Assembly: GCA_029204225.1 (NCBI GenBank)
Contig: CM055104.1
Span: forward strand, 52,010,294-52,074,293
Length of the DNA: 64,000 nt
Direction: 5' to 3'
Source of the DNA: Diphasiastrum complanatum
Taxonomy: Eukaryota > Streptophyta > Lycopodiopsida > Lycopodiales > Lycopodiaceae
Each line of letters starts with the position of its first letter. The stretch's first letter is position 1. Below the pieces are notes generated by a model that saw only the letters and a program-made list of their open reading frames with translations, had not been told where the DNA came from and did no database searches. The translations under genes were made by a program, and so were the position numbers. Positions 19,508 to 30,229 of the stretch are shown in pieces.

Positions 19508-21138
19508 TCAAAACAATTTGATATTCTCAATAGATTCTATTTGTTCATTGTGCGCTATTTCTGAAATGCCATTCTCTTCATTGGATGTTCTTTGCCAAGG
19601 AACCCACCGCTTCCCTACACGAACCCGAGACATCCTCCATTCCCTATGCCTTGCATTAGCTGTGGATGACTTCCAAGCGGCTCTTCTGGCTAAATTTGAT
19701 GAAGAGATCATTGAAGTCAACCCTAGAGCCCATGTTTCTTCGATGTTTTGTCTGCTCAAAACTCCTCTATAAAACCATTGAAATATCTCTACCAAGGCAT
19801 TGCTAAGACCTTTACCTCCACCATGTCTTGAATTTTTGAAATACGCAGCCTTGGCCCTATAATGACTCTTCTCCATCCCTTGGGTATTCCAAATAGCCAA
19901 TGATCCATATGTCTTTAAAAACCAAGGTCCATGAGCGTACAAAATGTGTTGTTTGCAAAAGAATCTAATTAGTACATTTCACTTGGATAGAACTTACAAA
20001 GAAAAAAATAAAGACAAAACACTGACCATATAATGAGTGGTGTGTGTTTCTCCCCATGCATCAATCATCAATCGAGTGAATGCTTGTACTTCCGTCTGAT
20101 ATCTATCATAATCTTCCTCCCTCAAGTCTTTTTTATTGATAGTTAGTGACAAAGCATCAAATGCTTGCCACACTTTTGCACGTGTGGCAGCCATACGCGG
20201 ATCCGAGCCAATATTTGTTATGCATTCACACACTCTCTTCCAATACTCCCATTGAAGACTACTTTCTCGTCCAGTATGATTTGACAAGAAATGCCTTGCT
20301 TTTGCGCCCCCATGGAAACTTTTGCCGGCAAGTCTTGAGTTTTTCCACTCAACTCAACGTCCTTGGAAATATTCACATCCGTGAAGTCCCATTTCTGATA
20401 ACACTACCTCTAGATTTTAAATGCTAACATCCGCGCATGATTTGGGTTGCATATTCCATGCATAGCAACAATGCAATTTCTATAAATGAATTGCATTCTC
20501 GCTTTGTAGTTTGAAACAATTTGTAAGCAGGTAATATTTGATGTCGTTTCAACCTGTTTTGGTCAGATTTTTTCATAAATTTTTTCAATGCTCTATATCC
20601 TTTTCGACTCACACCTCCTTGATCACACACATAAACTATTTCTCTAACATTTGGATTCAGTTGAAACCTGGTAGCAAGTCTTCTTGCAATCTTTAAACAA
20701 AATGAATCACTCGTTTCATTTTCCACAATCTACATCAAATCTTTACCCTTCATGAATTGCTTCATATGTTTGGTGCTTTGGAAATGATCTCTGACCATGT
20801 TATTCAAAAATTCTTTCGTCAATCTCTTGCGTCTTTTACTAGCACCACCACCTGGTGTCAGAACATCTAGTTTGCGCCTTTTAGTATTGTCTTTTGATTG
20901 GTCATCTGTTGAGATTCGTTGCTTTTGCTGAAATCCATATAATATCTTTTGAAGACTAATGTTCGAAGATTGCAATTCTTCAAACTTTGTGACAGATCTG
21001 GTGAGCTCTAATTTTAGATTTGTTATCTCTTTAGCCAATGTCTGATTTGTTTGTTGCAATGATTTTCATTGCTCATTCATGTATGTAATGGAATACTCCT
21101 TCTCTAAGTTCACATGCAAGTGACATTTTGTTCCCATC
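19508..21138 (-). pseudogene. Transposase-like protein of an unfamiliar family
   Basis: The gene probably starts at 21,138 (M-G-T-K-C-H-L-H-V-N). A coiled-coil N-terminus (Q-Q-T-N-Q-T-L-A-K-E-I) and a basic stretch (K-R-R-K-L-D) follow. The middle has V-Y-V-C-D-Q-G-G-V-S-R-K-G-Y-R-A-L and I-L-P-A-Y-K-L-F. An exon ending near 20,033 at a donor GTCAGT carries W-E-Y-W-K-R-V-C. The C-terminal exon (19,942-19,508) has G-P-W-F-L-K-T-Y-G-S-L-A-I-W, Q-G-M-E-K-S-H-Y-R-A-K and H-G-G-G, a pattern I associate from memory with poorly described eukaryotic transposases. In-frame stops (near 21,068 and 20,728) show decay. No terminal repeats were found. Confidence 0.5.
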
Positions 21139-22212
21139 TTGAAAAAGTCCAAGGTCCAAGAAGATCTTCAAAAACAAGTTTGGCTTAATGTTAGTTTGAA
21201 GTATGCACTTGAAATGAGCTAGACATGGAGTATTGTGTCATGCCTAGGTCCTATGTGTTGTACTTTTGGGATGACATTCAATGATAGGCTTTGTCCTACT
21301 CTAAGGTTACCCTAGTATAGTCTATGTAACAAACCTACTAAAGTCTATGCAAATAGATCTTAGAGATAGCTCTTAACTCATGCTCACTCTATGTGGTAAC
21401 CCGTGGTAAAGGTGCCATGTAGGATGGATTAGCATTACACTAATTATTATTAAGAAACTTGTTTAGGCAAGGAAGAGGCCCTTTTTGAGTTCAAAAAGGG
21501 CCCTAATGATCTATCAAAAACCTAGACACAAAAAAGTTGATCTAGATTGGCAATTTGACAAACAACAAGCATTAACAGTCAGAACCATTAATGAACATTG
21601 AAATCCAAGCCCACTCGTGTTAGCCACAGAGTGTAGTACGGCCTGCAAGCTAAGAAACAAGTAGAAATTGATTTGGTTGCATTTGGATCACAAAAACTTT
21701 CTCACTATGGGAGCTTGGATTACAAAGCAAATTCGACTTCCTTCTTGAAGTTAGGTGGATTTCCAGCATGTAATAAGGAAGTTAACTCACTCTTCTTGTC
21801 CTAAAATGAAAACCTAGCCTAGATCCTAGAGTTATGCTTGGTAGGTAGCTAGTTGGTCAGATTTTCACCTTAAACTTAGGTTTAGGTCCTATAAAGTAGG
21901 GATGACCACCAAATAGACATGACCAACTCTCTTGACTTGACCTAATATACTTTAGGAGTGGGTTGCCAAGTGGCATTTTGGCCATACATGTGTGGAACCC
22001 AATTATGTACAAAATTTACACTATTCTTCATGGTTTTTGATCAAGCTATATTTGCCAATTTTTGGCAATTCTTCACACCGCTGGATAGACTCTCGTGGAA
22101 GGGAACAACACCTCGGTCGGAGGGTTGTGGGGACTGAATCTTCTCAGAATGAGATGATGTAGATGGGTAGTCGACCAACCTACTGGAACTCCGTGCCTCC
22201 CAACGATCCCGT
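21139..22212. other. Non-coding stretch left of the complete LTR element
   Basis: No convincing frame. Contains a strong palindrome at 21,477-21,502. The final part (about 22,050-22,212) continues, across the LTR element, the sequence that resumes at 26,457: both sides carry the CCCGT duplication, so it is the right half of the pre-insertion site. Confidence 0.5.
21477..21502. repeat. Perfect 12-bp inverted repeat with 2-base loop
   Basis: GGCCCTTTTTGA, then GT, then TCAAAAAGGGCC. The arms match perfectly. It would form a stable hairpin, and the T/A-rich stem base makes a rho-like terminator reading unlikely in a nuclear genome. Isolated, function unknown. Confidence 0.8.
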
Positions 22213-22746
22213 TGTCATGTGCCAAATCTAAGCAAATAGCAATTACAATGGAAGTAAAGCTAAGAGCAAGAAAAGTATAAAACATTCAAGATAGCATATC
22301 CATAGAAAGCTAGAAACACAAGGATCTCCATAGAATCTCAATAGAATGAAAGAAAGAGTACAATCAATGGAAATGGAGCATGGATTCATGTAGATAAGGC
22401 ACATGAGACCTAACAATGGAAATCCCCATAGCTCATATTCACAAGGAGGAAGCAAGAAGCTCTCACTTGCAAATGAGCCAAAAGATTCACAAAATGATGT
22501 CTCTTGTCTAGTTATAGACAATGCTCTTACTTAACTTAACTTAACTATCTTGAGAGATAGTTAGCCCTTGTTAAGTATTATTTAAACTACATTGGGCCCT
22601 TGTTGGCCTATTATCCTTATTAATTACTTTGGAGGGCCTAAAGGGGGAACCGCTTTGTTCTTAAGGCTAATAGCTCCTTCTGGGCCTACAAAGCTTACAA
22701 TGGATATTCTGATGCATTGATAAGCATGTACTAGTAGTACATGACA
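22213..22746 (-). repeat. 3' LTR of the CCCGT-flanked element
   Basis: 534 bp, nearly identical to 25,914-26,451. On the minus strand it starts TGTCATGTACTACTAGTAC, itself a short palindrome. The preceding minus-strand bases (AAGTAGGTCGAG) are only a weak polypurine tract. Confidence 0.95.
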
Positions 22747-22899
22747 CTCGACCTACTTAAACATTTTTGTCCTAAAAAATAAAGACGCTTGTCTGATTAG
22801 CTGGATCACCTTGGTTAAGTAGTCAGAATTGATGAGGATGTGTCGTCCACAAAATTATTGTCTCATTACAAATCCAAAGCTGTCGAATTGAATCCATTT

Positions 22900-24283
22900 T
22901 GTTAGCTTCAGACTGTTATCCTTGTTCCCATGGAGAAAAATTGATGGTCGAAGAAGAGTTTGATGAAGCACCATATTGCTTGTTGGCAATCAATCTATAT
23001 GGAATGGACAGAGTGCATCACCGCAATATCCTCTTTTGTCTGCTGCCTCGACATCATAACAAATTGGATGCTTATCCAATTCCCTTGGATTCTTGGTTTT
23101 GTGTTGCATTTGGCTCTTCTACCGTAACTGGCAATCCATGTTGTTTAACCAACTTAATGAAAAACATTATAATTCTTCCATGAGCAATGGTAGTCATGAA
23201 TTGTTGTTCAAATATAAACGCTCTATACGAAGTAGTCGGCATGAATATTGAAATCTGGTCATATGGTGAGACGTAATTATGGGCATACTGTTGACCGAAA
23301 TATATTTTTTCAAATTTGGTCAATACCTCATTCATAGGTGGTTGTGAATATTTGACCTGATTGACCTCAAAAATAGACTCTTGTCTCGAAATATAAAATT
23401 TGCAGTTGCCCATCGTTGAAGCATCAATCCCAATCCAAAGTTGAACCAGGGATTTGATGTCTTGATTGTTCCAAATAACCATTGATGAACAATCATTGTT
23501 GACATTACTCAATTGAAGATTGATTACATTAGAGTCCACTGAGCAATGTAGACCTCTCCAAAGAGACTGATATAGATTGATGGCATATTTTAAAATTAGC
23601 TTCTATAGAGTGTTGGTTGACTGAGAGAGTATTCCCAATCATTATTCACATCCATACATTCCAAACATGCACGTGAATTACATATTGGCTTTTGAATTCT
23701 AGAGAATCCATAGGAGTAAGGTTCTCCAACAAAAGCCACTTGAAGCTCTTGACTAATGGATCCATGAGACGTTGTACAAGTAGAATTTTCCTGGATTGAT
23801 GAAATCTCTTCATCTCTACTAGTATCCATGTTGAATACCTCACACTCCCTTAGATCATTATCAAAAATAAAATTATTCTCAAAAGCTCCCATATCATGCA
23901 GTTGCTTGTTCATTGACCAGATTAAGGCATCGATGTAAGTCAAGTTCTGGACTTTGATAATTGAAGTGAAACTCGAAAGGATATTCAATTATTTTCACAT
24001 CCCGATCTGAATCTTGACCTTTGTTTGAATCTTGATTTTCACCATCTGTTGTTGCAATTGTGTCTAGATCTGGGCCTTCACTCTCGTCATCACTTTGCTC
24101 ATCTGACTCATTGTCCTCACTTCTCTCATCTGCTTCATCGTTGTCACTTGGCTCATCAAACTCATTGCTGGAATCATCTTCATCTTTAGTCAACTTAGAA
24201 AAGGGGGTTGTAATTTTTTTACAAACTGGATTGTATAAACTTTGAGATCCATGAATTGTTTTGGTGCTTGGGAGAAATTGCAA
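22900..24283 (-). pseudogene. Gag-like pseudogene of the non-autonomous LTR element
   Basis: From right to left: an acidic N-terminal region (24,283-23,894; D-E-P-S-D-N-D-E and similar Asp/Glu/Ser runs), a frameshift near 23,960, a middle part to about 23,600, then a third frame (23,539-23,072). This last has W-I-G-I-D-A-S-T-M, V-S-P-Y-D-Q-I-S-I-F and F-I-F-E-Q-Q-F-M-T-T. The last frame corresponds to the tail of the gag region at 3421-3748. I recognise no enzymatic domain. The acidic tract may mediate assembly. Several stops (for example at 23,072) end the frames. Confidence 0.5.
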
Positions 24284-24420
24284 GAACCGTAGGGAATTAA
24301 AAAGTTTTATGGTAAATTTTTTTAACGGCTATCTATATGGTGCATTTGGGTGCTCGTGAAGGATTGGGGGCAACCGTAAATTTTTTTTAAGAAAACTAAA
24401 ATTTTTCTCAGGCAGGGAAT

Positions 24421-24870
<450 letters not shown>

Positions 24871-24875
24871 AGAGA

Positions 24876-25930
24876 TTCAATGCAATGATGCTCCCCGCAG
24901 CAGCTGCCATGATGCCAGGTTACCAAATGCCAAAGCAAATCTGGATCGTAGCAGCAAGCCACACAAGGCTTCCTCAATCAGTTTTTGGCATCTTGTTTCA
25001 TAACAAGAATAGTTGAGAGAGGAGAGAAGAGAGAGAAAAGGTTAACCTAGGGTACATGGAGGGGTGAATGAGGGTTAGGCTAGGTTTAGTCTCGTAGAGG
25101 TTAGGGCTAGGAAGGTAGGGTTAGGTTTTTTTTTTGTAAAAAACTTCAAAATGAAGAATGTAAAAAAAAGTTACAAAGGAAACTAAACTTCAGATCTGAA
25201 AATTTGAAGTGCTTCTCTCTCACTTGGAAAGATCCAACAAAAAAATTTCAAGATTCTGGCTATTCTGACCCATCTCTAGTAATTTGATCATAACTTACTC
25301 AATATTGATCCAAATCACACAAACTTGGTACCTCTGAAAAGCTAACAACAAGCTCTATCAAGTTGTATATCAAATCAATGATTAAATGTGATTTAATTGG
25401 CCAAATTAACAATAGAACAGGGCTGAAAATTTTGAAGAAAGAAAACTAACAAAACTAGAGCTAGGAATCAAGAATTGTCACAACTTTTTGGATACTAATC
25501 CAAATGACCTGCCATATGGATCAAATCAAAGCTAAGACAATGCTCTAAAATTGAATGGAAAGAAACTTTAAATAAAAACTAAGATAAAATCTGAAAATTT
25601 CAAATCAAGTGAAAGCAAAATTCTAGTCACCTATTTTGATAGCTTTTGGAAAAAGTGCAATAACTTTTGCATCTCTTATCCAAATGGCTTGAAAATTGTG
25701 AAAATTAAAGCTAAGACAAAGCTCTACAAAGCTATTGAATCAAATTAGAAATAAAAATGAAATTAGATGTCAAAAATTCATCTGAACAGAATTGAAAATT
25801 TCAAAGTAAAAAATTAACAAAAAGAAAGCTACAAAAACAATTAACTCATCAAATTTAATGGAATTCTCATATAATCATCATGAATCATGGATATATGCTC
25901 TGATACCTAGAAATGTCATGTGCCAAATCT
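24876..25930. repeat. Long inverted repeat arm (partner 451-1512)
   Basis: Leader of the complete LTR element. It is the reverse complement of the left remnant's leader over about 1.05 kb, running from the end of the GA-rich part to a few bases inside the LTR. Confidence 0.85.
25897..25907 (-). promoter_or_regulatory. Primer-binding site of the CCCGT-flanked element
   Basis: The minus strand reads GGTATCAGAGC six bases inside the 5' LTR end at 25,914. This sets the element's orientation. Confidence 0.85.
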
Positions 25931-26451
25931 AAGCAAATAGCAATTACATGGATGTAAAGTTAAGAGCAAGAAAAGTACAAAGCATTCAAGATAGCATATC
26001 CATAGAAAGCTAGAAACACAAGGATCTCCATAGAATCTCAATAGAAATGAAAGAAAGAGTACAATCAATGGAAATGGAGCATGGATTCATGTAGATAAGG
26101 CACATGAGACCTAACAATGGAAATTCCCATAGCTCATATTCACAAGGAGGAAGCAAGAAGCTCTCACTTGTAAGTGAGCCAAAAGATTCGCAAAATGATG
26201 TCTCTTGCCTAGTTATAGAAAATGCTCTTACTTAACTTAACTTAACTATCTTGAGGAATAGTTAGCCCTTGTTAAGTATTATTCAAACTACATTGGGCCC
26301 TTGTTGGCCTATTATCCTTATTAACTACTTTGGAGGGCCTAAAGAGGGAACCGCCTTGTTCTTAAGGCTAATAGCTCTTTTTGGGCCTACAAAGCTTACA
26401 ATGAATATTATGATGCATTGATAAGCACTAATGTACTAGTAGTACATGACA
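25914..26451 (-). repeat. 5' LTR of the CCCGT-flanked element
   Basis: 538 bp, TGTCATGT at the outer end on the minus strand and ACATGACA at the inner end. Paired with 22,213-22,746. Confidence 0.95.
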
Positions 26452-26456
26452 CCCGT

Positions 26457-26742
26457 AGTCTCTCCCTGTAGTCGAGGGAGACATTCCATCCATCGCCACT
26501 GCCAAGGTGAGAGGGCTTTGTAGTCTCTAGCTGCTTCTTAGCTGTCTCTCTTTGTTGCTTGAAACAATCTGGATTTTCTCAAAATTCTTTCTTGCAAACT
26601 TTTATTCGTCCTTGTGCACGTTGTATGGCCTAGATCTGCCAACTCTCAATGCATCTCGGATCTCCAATTTGCGGTGGCTTATTACGCCTCCCATGCGTCA
26701 TCCCATCTAGTTTCAATCAAATTCCAAATCAAGGGAGGGGAC
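26457..26742 (-). other. Left half of the insertion site; Ptta-like remnant
   Basis: The complement of 26,600-26,690 matches 190-260 of the window (about 80 percent), including the string GAGATCCGAGATG. Read with 22,050-22,212 across the removed element it forms one decayed coding-like repeat. Immediately before the next LTR lies a purine run, AAGGGAGGGGAC (26,731-26,742), which looks like a polypurine tract. Confidence 0.35.
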
Positions 26743-27390
26743 TGTGAAATATTCAACTAGTTTGATCATATTTGCTGTATTTTCATATTTTGCAAATTGA
26801 GGCCAACTTTGTTTTTAGACTTAGAGATTGACTTTTTAAAGTTCATTAGTCTATATTTCATTTGAATAAACACTTTTTGAAAGTGTGGGAAAGTTAGAAG
26901 GCAAGTTTGAGTAGATTCAAATTTGAATGTTGGATACTTTGATTCTAGACCCAAAAATAGTAGGGTTAGCATTTTGGAGAGAAAACCAAGTAGCCGAATA
27001 GGTTCTGGACCTGTTATAAAAGGAAGAAACTCATGGAGAGACACATCTTCTCTCTTCTCTATCTCATTTCATGCTTATACATGGTTCTCTTGGGTTCTAC
27101 TATCCATTGGCGCACTATACTTGTGATTGCATGCAATTCTATGTGTAGAATGGTCTATATTTGTTATTTCTGGATCCACACGTGTGAAATACAGTAGATT
27201 GCTAGTTTTGTATAGACAGCAATAGTACTTTTTCATTTGATTCATGTTTGATCAAGTTATATTAGGGTTTGCATCTCATTTTGTGTATAGATGCTGATTT
27301 TTCTACATTGGTGAGACTGGTAGGATATCTTCTTTTGTAACCCAAGACCTTTTTGTGGATTGGATCATCAATGGTCTGAAATTCTTCACA
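26743..27390 (+). repeat. 5' LTR of the RT-less Copia element
   Basis: 648 bp, TGTGAA...TTCACA. The first 295 bases match 37,431-37,725 at about 90 percent. A TATAAAAGG at about 27,014-27,022 is a plausible promoter element and is present in both LTRs. Confidence 0.9.
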
Positions 27391-27402
27391 TGGTATCAGA
27401 TC
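27391..27402 (+). promoter_or_regulatory. Primer-binding site
   Basis: TGGTATCAGATC directly abuts the LTR end at 27,390. One base differs from the usual TGGTATCAGAGC. Confidence 0.8.
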
Positions 27403-28130
27403 TTTTGTTTCAGGTTATGAAGGAGGAAATCATATCCATCAATGACTGGTGAAAATATCAAGGCTAGAGCATGCTAGAGGGGATTCTACACCAAAATTGA
27501 GTTTTTCGCTTTTGTAGATTGGATCTTTTGTAGATCAAAACCCTATATACGTTCACAACTTGATCAATTCCGATTTTTTATTTCACATACTAGACTTGGC
27601 CAATTTTTGGATCATTGGATCAGCCTTAGTGGTGGCTAATACATTGCATATCAAATTTTCAGCATTTGCATGTAGATTTAGAATAGTCCATTTTTTGTGA
27701 TTTTGTCAACACCCTAATTTTGATTGGATCTCTATATAGTGAGGTTGCTGGACTTCATTTGAGTGTGTTTCAATCTTAGGAAGTGACAAAATTCATTAGG
27801 CTGAGGATAGATCATAAGTTGATCAAGATTACATGCATTAGAGAAAAATATGGGCCCAAAGTGGGCCCTATAAAAAATGCCATGTAGGAGAGAAAAATAA
27901 CAATAAATCTATTAAAATATCATTTTTTAACTTCTTTACGCATCTACTTGCACTACTTTCCATGAGAATGAATGTATCTTACTTTAGTCACATCAAACTC
28001 CATTGATGCTTAACCAAAGTTTAAGTATAATTTTCAAAATGTTGAAATATTTCCTCCCAATATTGAGAACACTCAAAAATTTGAATTAGGAGTGACGTTT
28101 GAGAAACAAAGCCTACGCCATCTCTATCTC
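27403..28130. other. Leader of the RT-less Copia element
   Basis: No credible frame. The left border of the inserted block with the coiled-coil gene lies somewhere near 27,850-28,080 but no terminal repeat marks it. Confidence 0.3.
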
Positions 28131-28132
28131 CA

Positions 28133-29064
28133 ATGTCGCGCCATCTCCATCTCTGTTATTGTGATTGTGTTGTTTGTCACTATACTACTGTACTGATGAC
28201 AAAGCTTTATCATCTTCATATGGATCTGTCACCAGAATATGCTCCACTCAGGACAAGAAATTCAAAGCAACCCAAATTGTCAACTTCTAATATGATCCGA
28301 TACAAGGAGGAAAAGCTAAAGCATGTAGATTTATGGTCATCAAGAACATTGTATCCTATTGACTCATGTTTATTGCAACATCCCGATTTTCATTCGATGA
28401 GTCAATTAAAAATCTATATGTGTCATGGCAAAAATGGCCATTTGAGATACTATGAGAATTTGATGCTCTATGGGAATGCACATTCAATGCAAAGAATACA
28501 TTATTTGGAAGAGAAATTAAGGAAAATATCAAAGGAGTGCGATGAAAAATCTACAAAGTTGAAAACTTGTTTGAAAGAAAATGAGATGTTCAAAAAGGAG
28601 ATCCAAACGTTAGAATCTTATTTGCGTGATTTTACGACTAGTAATGATGAGATGAAAACTGCATTTCAATCCATGCATATATCATATTTGTCTCTTGTTA
28701 AAGATATGGATGTGCTCAACAAAAAGGTTAGAAACAACAAGAGAAAAAGATTGGTAACAAGAATATATGTGATCTATTATCCAAAGGAGGTTATCGAAAA
28801 AGACGAATCCGTGTTTTCAAGTAAGCTATAGCTTATTTGGTTGAATATTGCTTGAAATTTTAGATTCAATCATAATCACTAGTTTTGTTATTTATTAATT
28901 TCAACTTTCTATTGATTTGTTTATTGTGTTGTTGTGAATACTATGATTGTCCTAATCTCCACTGACAGTTTTATGAACATTATGTTTGCAATGCAGATCA
29001 ACATTGGTTGTTGAAGACCATTTGGCCGATGAGATTTCCATTGGAAACTCAAATGTACATTGAT
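28133..29064 (+). CDS. Uncharacterised coiled-coil protein, two exons
   Basis: Exon 1 (start at 28,133, or more likely the ATG at 28,196) has M-D-L-S-P-E-Y-A-P-L and then a long heptad-like region (L-E-E-K-L-R-K-I-S-K-E-C, M-F-K-K-E-I-Q-T-L-E) ending near 28,819. A canonical intron (GTAAGC at about 28,820 to TGCAATGCAG at 28,995) leads to a short exon, N-Q-H-W-L-L-K-T-I-W-P-M-R-F-P-L. No catalytic domain was recognised. It faces the minus-strand unknown gene tail to tail, as the H3/protease genes do in the first copy. It is open throughout, unlike its neighbours. Confidence 0.4.
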
Positions 29065-29640
29065 TCATAAAAGAAGATTCCATAATCAGCAAGATCTTTT
29101 GAAGTTCTGCCTCTATATGGCAGATGGCCAATATCAGTGTGTACTACATCTAACACACCTGCAAGAGATCCACTTGGCTCCCATTCATGTATATTGGATG
29201 GATATAAATCTGCAAGAGAAAAATAATCAGATTCGCAAGTTTAGTAATAGATGATAAGGAATGACAAAAAAATCAAAGTATTATAATATATCAATATTCA
29301 TAGTTATTTTTTTTGTGATCTTGATGGTTGAATCCTTGCACATTTATCTCTGAATGCATATATACATGTTGGAATAAAATTTTGAAAATAGATTTTCCTC
29401 TTGATGATGTTCTGAAATCCAAAATTATGCCCTTCCAATAAGATCGAAATGATAGTTTTGTCTTTTTGCTTTTTTGAAATATTTCTTTTGATGATGAATG
29501 CATCAAAACCCAAGAATTTTTTAAATATTTTCTTGGCACCCATAATCCATTGTCATCTTTCTCATTGAAGAGAATCACAAAGTCGATTGAGGAGCACGGC
29601 TTCCTTGATGGCACCATTTGTTATGTGCAGGCCAAAATTT
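29050..29640 (-). pseudogene. Second copy of the unknown two-copy gene, truncated
   Basis: Exon near 29,640-29,330 with F-N-E-K-D-D-N-G-L-W-V-P, then an acceptor TCTCTTGCAG near 29,212 and an exon with H-E-W-E-P-S-G-S-L-A-G-V-L-D and H-T-D-I-G-H-L-P-Y-R-G-R-T. It stops at about 29,050, where homology with 7530 ends, so the 3' exons present at 6957-7530 are missing. Frameshifts (around 29,460) separate two overlapping frames. Confidence 0.5.
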
Positions 29641-30076
29641 GAAACACTGAACTATGAATCTGTAGGCAAAAAGCCATGAATCTAAAAGTATGTGTAGGCA
29701 AAAATTTGAAACATTGAATTATTTGGCGCTACGAGTTAACTCTAGTTAACCCTGTAAAGCATGATTTGACAATGTAAGTACCTTAATGTTACAGCGATTT
29801 TCTCAATCCAATCATCTGTCATATTCACTTTTTGCATTTTTGGGCCTCTTCGGGCAATGATGGGCTGGAAGGGCAGGCCTCGTCATCCAATAGCATTTCC
29901 ACATGCTACCCGACGAAACATTTTTATATTTAAAAAGTTTTTATTTTATTTATATCTGAGAAAAGCTACGTTACATAGAAGCCTAATATCAAGGTTTCTA
30001 TTGGTCCACATGGCTACCAAAATGAGAAAAAAATAAAAATGCATCTTATTCAGAGGCCCTCTAAGGTTTTCTAATG
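29050..30076. repeat. Direct repeat of 7530-8523
   Basis: Second copy of the module's right end. It terminates at GGTTTTCTAATG like the first copy, and unrelated Copia leader sequence follows. An extra segment with GGGCAATGATGGGCTGGAAGG near 29,850-29,890 is absent from the first copy. Confidence 0.75.
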
Positions 30077-30229
30077 ATTCTATTGTTGATTTACTTGGTA
30101 TAAGTGCTAGAAGAGCATTGCTGAGATAGTTTCAAATCTTTGTGATTTGTTTTGAAGACATTTGTTGTTGTTCAAAGGAGTGCTTTGTGCATTGAAATAG
30201 GTTTTAAAAGAATATCAGGTCATTGCTAC

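Noticed and set aside
23894-24245. Plus-strand Ser-Leu-rich frame at 24,060-24,245
   Set aside because: Antisense of the Asp/Glu/Ser-rich gag region; a shadow frame.
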